A stretch of DNA of 37,188 bases, taken from contig ML977072.1 in assembly GCA_010015675.1 (NCBI GenBank), forward strand, positions 1-37,188. The letters are read 5' to 3'. The notes under the pieces are model-generated. The model did no database searches. It was not told the DNA's origin and was given only the letters and a program-made list of their open reading frames with translations. Origin of the DNA: Byssothecium circinans. Lineage: Eukaryota; Ascomycota; Dothideomycetes; Pleosporales; Massarinaceae. The position numbers and the translations under genes were made by a program. Every line of letters starts with the position of its first letter. Positions within the stretch are counted from its first letter, which is position 1. Shown one piece after another: positions 1-11,200 of this stretch.

Positions 1-1145
1 AATCTACTATCAATCTACTACTATTTTGACTATCTCTGCTATATCTCTATTACCTTTTCACACTATATAAAGATAAAAGCTAGTCACTCCTATAGGCTAT
101 TAATTCTAGATAGCTATAGATCTTATATTATAATAGATTTTATTAAATTCTATAATAAAAATAGGATCCTCCTAGTAATCTATCCCCCTTATTCTACTTA
201 TACACTTTAGCCCTTAGACGTTATATTATTTAAGCCTCTATTAATAGCCTATTTAAATAAGGTCTTAGCATTTATAGAGCGGAGCTAAGGCTTTACCTTA
301 ATAAGTAAGAGGGACTTCTTCCCACTATTTTACGCAGCGTAGGAGGCTATATTTAAGGAATCAATAATTCTAAAGGCCTTTAAGGTGATAGGCCTATTAC
401 CCTTCAACCTATAGGTAATTCTATAAAGGTTCAATCCTATAGTAGAATCCTTAAGTGATAGTAACTCCTTAGCGTTAAGCGCCTTAGACTAGAGGAAGAT
501 AGAAGGCCTACTACGCTAGGTAGTAGAGAATTAAGATAATAGACGTATAAAATAGCTTAGCTAGGCCCTCTATACAAGCTTAGTTTAAAATACTATTTAA
601 AAGCATAAGATAGAGATGCTAAGGGCCACCTTAATTAATAAGAGAACGCGTAGGAAGTGAGGCAAGGCCCTCCCACTAAAAGCGCCTAAGAAGTATCATG
701 GTAGAGCTGTATTCTAGTCTCCTAAAAAGGTAAAGGAAGCACGTGATAGGTAGTAATAAAAGGAGCTTAAAGAGAAGTAGCTATAATAATAGAAGCTTTA
801 AATGAATTAGCTTTATAAGGAAGTAAGGTAGGCTAAGGTAAAGGCAATTCAAACTAGGCGCAAGGCAAGGGTAGAGGCTAGGCTATTAAGGGAGAAAGAA
901 AGGGCTACTTAGGCTGCTAATTAGGCTGCTTAGAAGGCTGCTCGCAGGACTGCAAAATAACTCTAACAAACTCTTAAATCATCTTAAAAGGGAAGGAAGA
1001 AGGGCGTTAAGGCTACTATAATAGCTACTCTACGAAAAATAGCTATTATAGAGCATGAGGATAGTAGAGAGGCTTTAGGTGCTATAGTAGGTGCGACACC
1101 TATTCTATCATAACGTAGCCGCGCAATCAATACTCTAAAGTGATT
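1..1145 (+). pseudogene. Pogo/Fot1-like transposase, C-terminal part (element 1)
   Basis: This is the 3' part of a DDE_1-superfamily transposase, cut by the window's left edge. One frame reads the end of the catalytic core (RIP-altered LLILDSYRSY, IDFIKFYNKNRILL, YPPYSTYTL, PLDV-type block) where the family has a DGHGSH..DFI.YC..N.I....PPHSTH.LQPLDV pattern. After it comes a long, highly charged K/R/A/Q-rich tail (about 600-1000) that looks like a basic coiled coil, as is usual for these proteins. Frequent in-frame TAG/TAA replace Gln and Trp codons, so it is inactive. A GCG-rich stretch at about 1258-1292 is similar to the terminal inverted repeat of the neighbouring minus-strand element and probably marks the 3' end of this one. 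Confidence 0.8.
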
Positions 1146-1308
1146 TCTATAGCGCAATATACTATTTAGGCCCTCTATAACTCTCTACTAGAATATCTCG
1201 TAATAATAGCTATTATGTAAGGCTCTGCAGCCTTATTTCCTATTACTATTTTAGTATTTAGAGTGTGCGTTACGCCATCCCATGTGTCGCGCTGTTAACC
1301 TTAGTATA

Positions 1309-1360
1309 TTAACGTGTCTATGCGCGTGATGCGCTACTTCGCGTAATGCGCTACCCTTAT
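1309..1360. repeat. Left terminal inverted repeat of the minus-strand Pogo element
   Basis: This stretch is the reverse complement of 6403-6454 with two transitions. It contains two GCG-rich half-repeats (GCGTGATGCGCT and GCGTAATGCGCT) facing the same way, a possible paired transposase-binding site. The same pattern recurs in diverged form at about 1258-1292 and 8124-8164, at the 3' ends of the two plus-strand relatives. Confidence 0.8.
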
Positions 1361-1479
1361 CAAAAGTAGCTCACGTAAAATAAAGCTATAGAGCTACCTA
1401 TAATTAATATTATTATAGGATTTTCTAGAGTAGCACTATATTAATCCTTGCGATTAATTTACACTATTTATATCTATTA

Positions 1480-3199
1480 GGAAGCTTAACGTTATGGCCC
1501 TAGCGTGTTAATCTAGTTAGGGTAGCAGATACGCCCTCTAAGGCCTCCCTAATATCTAGAGTATTAACTATACGTTTCTAACGCTTTCTACTCTATAACC
1601 CTAGCTAGGAGGCCTTTCTCTTACCCTTTTAGGATAATTGTAGAGCTTTTTCTGCGTTATAGGTAGACTTCTAGGTAGCGCGCTAAGCTACCTTTTTAGC
1701 TCTCTCCTTCTCCTTCGCCTTCTTTACTACCTCTCGCGTAGCACGCTTTTCCTACTAGATTTTCTCCTTATATAGCTTAGCTGCCTTCTTTAGCTCTACT
1801 ATCTCTACTTTTTAAAGCTACTACTACTTATCCTTTTACTCCTTAATAGATTAATGAACACGTACCTCTCTTACTTTCCTTAGTAACTAGAAGACTACTC
1901 TACTATAATACTCTTAACGCTGTTAGAGATCTAGAGTCTTTCCCTTCTTTTTACACTTCTCCTTAATAGATAGCGCCTGCCTAATCCTATTATTATTATG
2001 CTTAAGCAGCTCATTTTTAATAGATAGATAGTAGAGTAATTAACGAAGCTTCTTTATATCTTAACTACCTTATTCCTTTACTACTAATTGTATAAGCCTA
2101 TCTATCTTTCTCTAGTCATGATTACTAAGCCCTAATAAGGAGCTATCGCCTAATTCTTCATCCTAGGTGAACCTATCAAGGATAGAATCAGGATTAGGTG
2201 GTGATATACCTATGGCTCTAAAAGAGCTAAGGATAGTTAATTCCTTAAAGGAGGCCTTCCACGTATTCTAGAATAGGGGGAAGAAGTCACCTTTAGTAAT
2301 AGAAGCTAGGCCCTAGCTTCTATAAAGGTATCTTGATAGCTCTACTAAGTAGGCTATTAATAGAGGCTTAAATATCATAACGTTAAGTAGCTAAAGCGTA
2401 TAAGTTAAATGAGAAGGTAGGATAGTAAGGAGGATCCTATTCTAATTATAGTAGTTAATAAAATCTATAGTAATATAAGATCTATAGCTATCTAGGATTA
2501 AAAGTTAATATAATTATTAAGTCTTCTCTTTTATATAGTAATTAAATACCTGCTTAAGCTAGGTAAGTCTAATATTATTATTTATCTAGCTAGAGGATAA
2601 TAAGGTAATAAAGACTTCATAATATCCTACCTTAATATCCTCTACCTAGCTTGATTAGATGCCCTTGTTAGCGGCCTCATAGATAAGGCTTAGTAGCAGA
2701 GCTAATCTATTAGCGCAGATATATGCTAGGAGCGTAATCTACGCGTGATTACTATCCTAGAGTGATGCCCTAACCTCCTTCTTCTCCTACATTTATCTAC
2801 TAAATATCCTCTTTGATCTACTAATGATACTAATTAGGTAGCCTTTCTTATCCATATTGTAGATATAATGAGGATCTATGTAATATTAATTAATCTTGCT
2901 ATATAGAAGGTAGAAATAAAGGTGATATTTATCTACTAAATCAGCTTTATAGCAATTGCTATCTATGCTAACTATCCATTGTGAGATAAGATGAATGCTA
3001 TATTAGTTAATAAAGCGGGTAACCTAGCTCTCGCTAACTAGCTCCTTTGCTATTGTTAAGGCAAAGTTCCGTATCATCTCTCTAGTAGGAGGTGTATGTC
3101 TCTCTATAAGTCTTTTGATATATCATATAAGCTCCTACTCTTGCTGTAGGGTGAGTTTTTGCTGGTTGGCGTTCTTAACCTAAGTAGGATGCACAGACT
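1480..3199 (-). pseudogene. Pogo transposase, catalytic and C-terminal part (minus element)
   Basis: Downstream portion of the transposase that starts at 6363, separated from it by hAT-1. Read on the minus strand from 3199 it gives KNANQQKLTLQQE (the CENP-B/Tc5 helix-turn-helix region). A catalytic core then follows, with YNMDKKG near 2850 (first acidic residue) and a RIP-altered DSYRSYIT..FINYYN..RIL block near 2430-2510, then the basic tail. The order matches element 2 at 6545-8040. Many TAG/TAA codons and at least one frame shift at the insertion site make it non-functional. Confidence 0.75.
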
Positions 3200-3207
3200 T
3201 ATTAACA

Positions 3208-6200
3208 ATCAATCCTATTAATCCAGATTAATTGGACGGCTTGGTTATCTAATCCGTTCATAATTAATCTAGGGCCTAGCGTTTTATCAATCAATTAATC
3301 TGATTTTAGTAGATTGATTGGACGGATTAATACAAAGTTATATTTTGTACTATGGCTAACAGTATATATACTTAGTGATACTTTCTATAGTGTTAAGGTT
3401 TTAGCAGATGAATCCTAGGGCTCTCATTAGTCTAACTAAGTAGGACTAGCGTACTTGTCAAACTATTAATCCTTAATACTATAGATATCTCTATTGTTTA
3501 CACGCTACTACTGCCCTCTAAGACGCTATTATCATCAAACTTCTATCTCTATAACGCGTAAGCCTGGTTAGAGGTATGAACCACAACCTTTCCTAGGTAT
3601 TTAAGCAGCGCGTTAGTCAGATTGACTCACAGAGTACTCACGCAGAGCCTGCGAGTGATGTTGTGACAGATGCTACTACTAATATTAACGCGTTTAGCGA
3701 CCTAACGCCCATGACGCCTACGCCTACCCTAGGCCTAATAGCTATTGATTCAAATCTAGCCTACGAGGGCATTATATAGACGCGTATCCTAGCTTATTAC
3801 AAGCCCCCATTTGAACCTAAGCGCAAGGGCGAGAGCTAGGTGTAGTAGTATAGCTATTAGGTATATTATAGCCCCTTATAAATACTCTACTGGCTCTATA
3901 AGTACTACTACTAGTGCCGTATAATTAGCAGAGTTTATTAGGCTAGCACGTTAACGTCAGCTATTACCCGGCATCTTAGGCAGGAGATACTAGGGCATAG
4001 GCTTAAAAAAATAGGCGCTAGAACTCTAGGTAGTGGCCCACCTAGTTAGCTTACAATAATATCTTAGCTACAAGCGTAAGGCCTCTAGGTGTTGTAGGGC
4101 GTTACAAATACAATATTAGACTCCTTTAATAGGGACGCGTTTTAATACGTAGTGCTTAACTAGGTCGTCGCAGACAACTAAGCCTTACGTGTAATTAAGA
4201 CGCTAAATTTCTAGGCCATGATATAAGCTACTAACCCGCTGGCTAACAGATATCTCTAGGCTAGCTAGTGAAGCTTACGCGACTATATTATTATAGAGTA
4301 TATAGCGTACGTGCCCGCCATAGTTAATTACCTTAAGGCGTCGCAATCCTTAATACACATCTCATTTAATAATTAGACGTTAACTGACGGCAAGATAGCT
4401 ATCACGGGTATATATGTACACCATATTAACGCTGCTAGCATCCCTTAGGACTACGTCCTTAGCCTCCCTAGCTTAATAGGCTCCTACATAGGTGATAATA
4501 TTGCGTCAGTCATTAATAGTACGCTGAAAGCTTTTTAAATCACTAAGGATACGCTTAGTTACTTTGTCCTTAATAATACTACTAATAATAACACCGCTGT
4601 TAAAGCCTTAGCTGCCCTATATAGCTTTAACCCGCGCCACTAATGACTGCGTTGTTCTTGCCATATCATCAACCTAGGGGCTCAGCAATTGCTCTTTAGC
4701 AAGGACCGTAACTCCTTTCAAAACTCTAAGGCGAATCTTTCTAGTAAGGAGAGATTCATAGATAAGTGGCGTAAGGGGGGACCCCTTAGAGTTCTATGTA
4801 ATGTTATTGCGTTAATTTGTATACCCTAAGCTCGTCAACTCCTTCAATGCTACTAGGCTAAGTATCATGACTCTAGAGATTGTTCGAAGCCCTAGGAGGT
4901 TATCAAGCCTATCAAGACTTAGTAGAACTCTTATTACTTATGTTTTAAGAGGGCAATAGAGCTCTGTAACCTGCTAGGGGATTACATCACATACAAGATT
5001 AATGAATATAGATAAGAGGTTGCAAAGTGTCGCAATAGCTCTAATACCTGCAAGAAGCCACGTCTTTTTATCTAAGAGGGGGGCCTATTAACAAAGGACT
5101 AGGTAACTATTATAGAGTACGTCTAGCTGCTACTACCCTTCAAGGAAGCAATATCTTTCTTTAAGGGGAGGGGCAGGTCAAGTATATCTAGAGCTATATA
5201 GGAAGTCCTTCTAACGTTCAACTAGCTAGTTAACACTATTAAGGATATAAAGGAGTAACTTACTAACGTTAATTTTAATGACCCTAACGCTCTAGAGGAC
5301 TATATCCTAATCAATTGCATAGCAGCCCTATCAAAGCTCTTAACGTATTACGCTAAGCTAGCTAAGTCTCTAGCGTATTATATTGCAACCTAACTACACC
5401 TAGCTTATAAGGACTACCTTAAGAGTGCATAGCTAGTCCCTAAGGACTACGACAGCAGCCTATATAGTAGCCACCCTTAGTAGGGGTAGTTAGAGGAAGC
5501 TCACTAGGGTTTTCAGCTACTCTAGAAAGCCTATAAGGACTCTACGCACGTCACCCCTTAGGATCTAATAATGCCCCCGCCTAAGAAGCCCTAGACATCT
5601 TACAGAGCTAGTCGCGCTGATTTTATGAAGGCTGCCCGCTAGCAAGTAGCGGAGACTACTTAAAATAATAACAACGAGTTTAATCACTGGGTTAAGGAGT
5701 TGCCTCTAGATAAGGGTAACTTATTAGCTAGAGATCCATTAAAGTACTAGATAATCAAGAGTGAGCACTACCCCACCTTATCAAGCTTCGCTCTCAACAT
5801 GCTAAGTATCCTGGCGGCGGCAGCTGACTGTAAGAGGACCTTCTCTAAGCTTAGAGATTTACTAGAAGTTTAGAGACTACGCATGAAGCTAGATTTACTC
5901 TCCACTTTGCAGAGCCTTAAGAGCTAGAAGAGATTAGGCCTTACGCCTTAAAGACTAATATCTACTAGGTCTATCATCACTCTAAGCCACTTACCAAGCT
6001 AGATGGCGACGTTATTTGACGTTAGGGACGTTGAATTTGATAGAGATTGATCACGTGTATGATTACGTGCGGGTTAATTTACTATTTGTACATATTATTA
6101 ATCTAATCCGTCTAATCAAGCCACTTAGAGCCTATCAATCCGTCTAATCAATCCGCCAGACGTCAAGTTATCAATCAATCAATCCTCTGACAGAGGATTA

Positions 6201-6211
6201 ATTGGATTGAT
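3208..6211 (+). mobile_element. hAT-1 transposon inserted in the Pogo element
   Basis: The ends pair as ATCAATCC (3208-3215) and GGATTGAT (6204-6211). They are flanked by TATTAACA (3200-3207) and TGTTAACA (6212-6219), an 8-bp duplication of hAT size with one G/A difference of the RIP kind. Because TGTTAACA is itself palindromic, the true end could shift by a few bases. Both subterminal regions are full of ATCAATC and GATTGA motifs. The host Pogo transposase frame resumes on both sides, which confirms that this is an insertion. Confidence 0.8.
3576..5951 (+). pseudogene. hAT transposase, RIP-inactivated (hAT-1)
   Basis: The start is ATG at 3576 (MNHNLS, then stop) and the end is a TAA near 5951. 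About 790 codons lie in one main frame with many TAG/TAA. Domains seen in order: a BED-type zinc finger remnant near 3830-3980 (YWL.K...C.....STS.ITRHL), then the RNase-H-like catalytic core with ITGIYVHHINAA near 4395-4440. The hAT C..H signature LRCSCHIINLGAQ follows near 4645-4685. The Dimer_Tnp_hAT C-terminus lies near 5755-5930 (PTLSSFALNMLSILAAAADC, FSKLRDLL, RLRMKLDLLSTLQSLKS). Length and order fit full-size fungal hAT transposases. It belongs to a different subfamily from hAT-2/hAT-3. Confidence 0.85.
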
Positions 6212-6363
6212 TGTTAACAACTCTAAGGACGCACTAGACCCTGATGCCTTCGGGTTAACATAGATTATACAACACCATACTTAGCAGCAATTTTTCTGTA
6301 GGAGAAGTCCTCTCTAGGTTTTAGCGATTCTAGCTCTGCAAGCGCGTCGTTAATTAGAGCCAT
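6212..6363 (-). pseudogene. Pogo transposase N-terminus (minus element)
   Basis: ATG at 6363 reads MALINDALAELESLKPRE, then FSYRKIAAKYGVV and LTRRHQGL. This is the psq-type helix-turn-helix that opens Pogo/Fot1 transposases and binds the inverted repeats. Two stops (TAG/TAA) and a shift near the hAT-1 junction break it. The frame continues at 3199 after removal of hAT-1 and one target duplication. The start lies about 40 bp inside the right inverted repeat, the normal layout. Confidence 0.8.
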
Positions 6364-6402
6364 GTTGGTGGAGTTATCATGTGTTGAACTTTTGTTATTT
6401 TA

Positions 6403-6454
6403 ATAAGGGTGGCGCATTACGCGAAGTAGCGCATCACGCGCACAGACACGTTAA
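6403..6454. repeat. Right terminal inverted repeat of the minus-strand Pogo element
   Basis: Partner of 1309-1360 (50 of 52 positions pair). It lies just upstream of the transposase ATG on the minus strand. The outer part to about 6470 (TTAACC..) also resembles the left end. Confidence 0.8.
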
Positions 6455-6544
6455 GCGACACTAGGTTAATCTTATCTCATGCTAGGTGACTAGGATTAAT
6501 CGCTCACGCCACTAGGCTAACTCTTAGTCAAAGTATAGCCTCTA

Positions 6545-8164
6545 CTTCGAGCTTCTACGCAGCAAGCTCAGCTAATACGATATAGAGCCTCGCAATACGT
6601 ATAATATGGATGAGAAGGGCTTTATGCTAGGAGTGCTTACTCACTTAAAACGGGTGTTTAGTAGGAGGCTATATGAGGAGGGGAAGATTAAGGCTCACAT
6701 CCAGGATAGCTCACGAGAGTGGATAACGCTGCTAGCCTATATATACGCTAATAGATCTCGCCTTGAGCCAAGCCTCATATATTAATCAGCCTTAGGCTCG
6801 CTCTAGGACTCGTGGCTGCAGGCCTTTAATCCTAATAATTATTAAGCTCACTTTGCCTCCTCACCCTTAGGCTAGATGAATAATAAGATAGGCCTAGCCT
6901 AGCTAAAGCAGGTTTTTAATCCCTCCACTAAGGCTAAGGCAGGCTGATCTTATTAATTACTTATTCTTGATGGCCATGGATCTCACCTCACGATGGATTT
7001 TATTAAGTACTGTGATAGGAATAGGATCCTCCTTATAATCTATCCTCCTTACTTAACCCATACGCTCTAGCCGCTTGACATCATTATGTTTAAGCCTCTC
7101 TCATCAGCTTACTCAGGCCAGGTAGCAGCCTTCATAGAGAGGTGCCAAGGGCTTACTTTAATGAGTAAGAGAGACTTCTATCCTATGTTTATAGCTGCCT
7201 AGGAGGCCTCATTCAAGGAGAAGACTATACTTAAGGCTTTTAAGGTAACTAGCTTCTTACCTCTTGAACTAGAGGTGATACTTAAGAGATTCAATAGCTA
7301 GCCTATACAGGGCAGCTTGAGCGATAGCGACTCCTTAGCCTTGAGCGCCTCTAATTAGAGGAAGATTAGGCAGCTGGTTGATCGCGCTGTAGCTAATAGA
7401 GACTAGAGAAAGATCTTAAAGCTTAACTAGATAATCTACTAACTCTTGATCAGATCAGTACTAGCTAAGTATAAGAATGTGAGACTTAAGGAGGCTCTCA
7501 TTAACGAGAGGCAGCGTAGAAAGTGAGGCAGAGCCCTGCCTCTAGAGGCAGAGGAGGAGTATTACGGTGGAGCTGTATTCTAGTCCCTAAGGAAGGTGAA
7601 GGAGGCACGTGATCGCCAGCACTAACAAGGGCTTAAGGAGGAGTAACTACAATAGTAGAAAGCTAAGGCAGCTCGCCTACGTGAGGAGTAGAGGCAGGAG
7701 AAACTCTAGGCAGTTGAGGTAAGGCGTGCAGTAAGGGCAGCAGCTCAATTAATGAGGCAGGAGGAGAAGGCTCGTAAGGCAGCTAATCGAGCCTCATGAC
7801 AGGCAGCTCGTAAGACTCAACAATGACTCTAGCAAGCTCAAAAAACTGCCCAAAAAGGTAAGAGGAGACACCTTAAGGCACCTACTAATGCAGGTCTAAA
7901 AAAGAGTATAGCTACGCAGCGTGAGGGTAGTAGTGAGGCCTTAGGTGCTGCAGCAGGCCCACCACCATCTTAATCACGACACGGCTAAGCAATTAAGCTC
8001 CTAGCAAAATATAGATAGCTATATATATTAATTAAGGCCTATAGAGCTCAACACTAAAAATTATCGCGATAATAGCTATTGTACGTGGCTCAACAACCTC
8101 AAGTTGATTGCTAGTGTTGGTGTTCAAGGTGGCTCACTACGCCGGGCGGCTCGTTACGCCGGGC
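6545..8164 (+). pseudogene. Pogo/Fot1-like element 2, 5'-truncated transposase
   Basis: This plus-strand relative lacks its N-terminal third: the psq and CENP-B helix-turn-helix regions are absent and coding similarity begins near 6545 (FELLRSKLS). Catalytic motifs are well kept: YNMDEKGFMLG near 6600, LLILDGHGSHLTMDFIKYCD near 6960-7015, IIYPPYLTHTL and PLDIIMFKPL. The R/K/A/Q-rich tail ends near 8000. It has fewer stops than element 1, so it is younger or less mutated. Its 3' end is probably at about 8124-8164, where a CG-rich stretch (GGCTCACTACGCCGGGC) read inward resembles the inverted repeats at 1309-1360. No left inverted repeat was found. Confidence 0.8.
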
Positions 8165-8280
8165 GCCAGGGTAGCGCCTTGGAAATGTAAGATTGTAAGA
8201 TTTCTAGCTTTTATAATCGCACCGGTCTTATCACTTCAACTACTCTTTAGGGACACAATAGCTACCGTGTAACTGAGTTG

Positions 8281-11200
8281 CTAAGCATTGCCTTTGCTCA
8301 AAGACCTTGCGCGCACACTGGATCGCCCCCACCTAGCCTGCTTCGGCACTCTTACCAACCAATACACAAGCAATGCCGCCCCGACATTGAACACTATGTA
8401 TACATAGACAATACCAAGGTTTCTCCAGCGCGCATTGTAGTCGATACTCATATCCTCAAGCCAGCGATTCGTTGTTGTCAGCGGGCAGTAATTGCAGTCG
8501 GTAACAGCACCAGGATCTTCCAGATAACCGCCAGCAGATGCGATGTGCTCATGCATATATGCGCCGCAGGTCGCATTTGACGGCGGGTTGAGGTGTAAAA
8601 ATTCGATCGCGGAACACCGGATGTCAGCGTTGCCTACGCCGGTTGCGATCATCGCACCGATGAGATATGTTAATGGTGATACCCGGTACAGAAAAATCCA
8701 GAACCGAGGGAGATTGCCTGGACCCGCAAGGACGCTATTCAGTTGTCAGCCGAAGACCGTATTACAGCATGTGAGATGACTGACCCGCAGAAGATGAGCG
8801 AGAGGTTGAACATCAAATTCGCCGCATTACCTCCGTTCTCTGCTGTGTCCATAGCCGCAATCACCAAACTGGAAAAGGTCGCGCAGAATAGCAAGAAACC
8901 CCAAAGGAGCAAAAACATGAGGAAGCCGCGCGCATGTACGGCGTTGGTCTGCATGGCGTTCTGATACAGATGCATGGGATAGTACCAACATGGGAACATG
9001 ATGAGCGCCGCAACAGTGTTCCAGAACACCTCCACTAGGATACTTGCGATGAGGAAGGCTTGCCACATGCACGTTTTTGACTTTCGCTCTCGAGCTTCAT
9101 AAAGCGAACGTTGTGCTACAAAGAGCGGCATACTTTGTGAGGCGAGCTGGCCGAAGATCGTGTACATCATAAAAATGCCGAGAAGTTGATTCTGGAGGCC
9201 TTGCATATCGTTCGTGGTATCAAAGAATGAGAAGCCGATGAATAGACCCGAAAATGCGCATAATACGAGTCGCGAGTAGATGTAAGATGGCGATCTCCAA
9301 TACTGCTGGACAGTCCGGTCGAGCATCTCGCGCAGGTGCCAGCTGAAGGGCATTGCGTACTCGTCGCTGCCCCCAGGTGTTGGAGCATTACAATTAGTCG
9401 ATCCATTCATGGTGGCAACCTGCGACTTGACTGCGCGCATTTCTGCACTATCGCGCCACGTGTTCACCCAGCCGTTTCCGGAACCGGACCACGTTGCGGT
9501 ACTGGTGACCGTCATCATCCACTCGGCAGGATTGTCTCCAGCTCGGCATGGCGCTTCACCTTGCCTAGTGAAGTATTCGATGACAGTTTGCGAGTTCTCG
9601 CCAATATCGCCAAAGTATAAAGTCTTCCCATCTTGAATGAGGAGTACCCGATCGAAGCTTTGGAACTGCAGAGCCGTTGGCTGGTGTATGGTACACAAGA
9701 TGCTCTGACCACTTTTTGCCAGCGACTTGAGAAGCTCCAATATGCTCCACGCCGTCTTGGTGTCCAATCCCGAAGTCGGCTCATCGAGGAAGAGTAGCTC
9801 TGGGCGAGCGACAAGCTCGACACCGATCGTCAGACGCTTGCGCTGCTCAACGTTCAGGCCGTCGCCAGTAGCGCCTACGATAGCGTCCGCAAAGTGTCCC
9901 ATCCCAAGAGCATGGATTACCTCTTCAACATACGCGAGCTTTTCCGAACGTATCACATTCGGTGATTGTCGGAGGAGAGCGCTGAACTTCAGGGCTTCTC
10001 TTACTGTAGTTGTGTCGAGATGAAGATCCTCTTGCTGCGCATACCCAGTCTTCCTTCGGAAAGATGCACCCAAGAAAGCACCATTGACGAAGACGTCTCC
10101 TGTCAAGACACCTGTAGCGACCCGACTGGAGAGCACGTCCAACAGAGTAGTCTTTCCAGCACCGGACACACCCTGAATTACACAGTGTGTTCACTGAGCT
10201 CATATGAGGCACAATAAACCTACCATGAGCGCAGTCAGTGTGCCAGGCCTCACGAAACCATCTATACCGTCCAAGATCTTATGATCCTTCTTTTTTAGAC
10301 GTAACGTGTAGCTAACGTCGCTCCAGGCAAAGCTTGCTGAGCTTGTCACCCGCTCCACGTCGGATGGTGGACGTGACACTCGCGTTCTAGGCTTTAGGGA
10401 AAGCTTTACCAACTCTGAGCCAGCTTCAACATCTTTTGGTGGCAGCGCGGAGACTATCCGCCTGTGCAGGAACCGCAGCCTTTCGCCTTTAGGTCTGGCT
10501 TGGACCTTCTCCGCTGCATATAGATACGTTACTGTGAAGAATAGCAAGAAGGAAAGCATGATGCCAAGGTTTCTATCATCTTGTCAGAAAATATTCCTGG
10601 GATGGCGTTACGGGTAAGGTTACCTCCACTTATGCTGCGGAGAATAGGAGAAGCTCTCTGAGATGTATGCGCTGCCACTCACGGAGGCCTTCCCCTGTAC
10701 AGAGCCGATCGTCGCGCACACTCTTTGATCCGCAGCCACGTCCACATAGTTCATTCCGCTTGGCACGTAAGAAGAACAAGTGTATTCTTGCCCCGCAAAC
10801 TCGTTTACGACTAAGCTCTCGAAGCCGTACGCGATGGGATTCACATGCTGCAGCCATCTACTCCAACCCGGCATCTTCGTTGGTGGGATGACGAAGCCCG
10901 TGTACATAATCAAACCCAGCATGAGAAGCGATGATGGAGCGAGTGCCTCCGCGATGCTCCTCGATCCCGCGGCTATAGTGCGAAAGATCATGGACATGGT
11001 CATAGTAAGGCAGAAGGAGAGAAGAAGAAAGAAGAAGTAGGCTCCAGCTCCTCTTCGGAGGTTCGTCATAAAGTATAGGATGGTGCTGAAGATAATCGTG
11101 TTGATGATCTTATATGGGAGATCAGTGAGCGCGGAAGCTAATGCCTCAGCGGACGGCGCATAGAACGCATACGCTCGGTGCTTCTCGACAATCGGACGTT

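Larger units (their letters stand above)
1294..6470 (-). mobile_element. Minus-strand Pogo/Fot1-like DNA transposon, split by hAT-1
   Basis: The element is bounded by inverted repeats: 1309-1360 is the reverse complement of 6403-6454 with 2 mismatches in 52, and weaker pairing extends to about 1294 and 6470. Inside, one transposase frame runs leftwards, with its N-terminus at 6363 and its C-terminus near 1480. A 3.0-kb hAT element plus its target duplication interrupts it at 3208-6211. Without the insertion it is about 2.2 kb, a normal size for a Pogo element encoding a 500-600 residue transposase. The TA target duplication could not be placed. Confidence 0.8.

Noticed and set aside
1294..6470. 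6403-6454 as the left inverted repeat of Pogo element 2
   Set aside because: Its orientation fits the minus-strand element, whose transposase start lies just inside it and whose other end carries the matching copy at 1309-1360.
1..8160. CRISPR, tRNA, rRNA or bacterial operon signals
   Set aside because: None seen. The repeats present are transposon ends, and the spliced genes show a eukaryotic (fungal) genome.
8278..10217. Plus-strand and alternate minus frames over the transporter
   Set aside because: They overlap exons with clear ABC motifs and have no motifs of their own.
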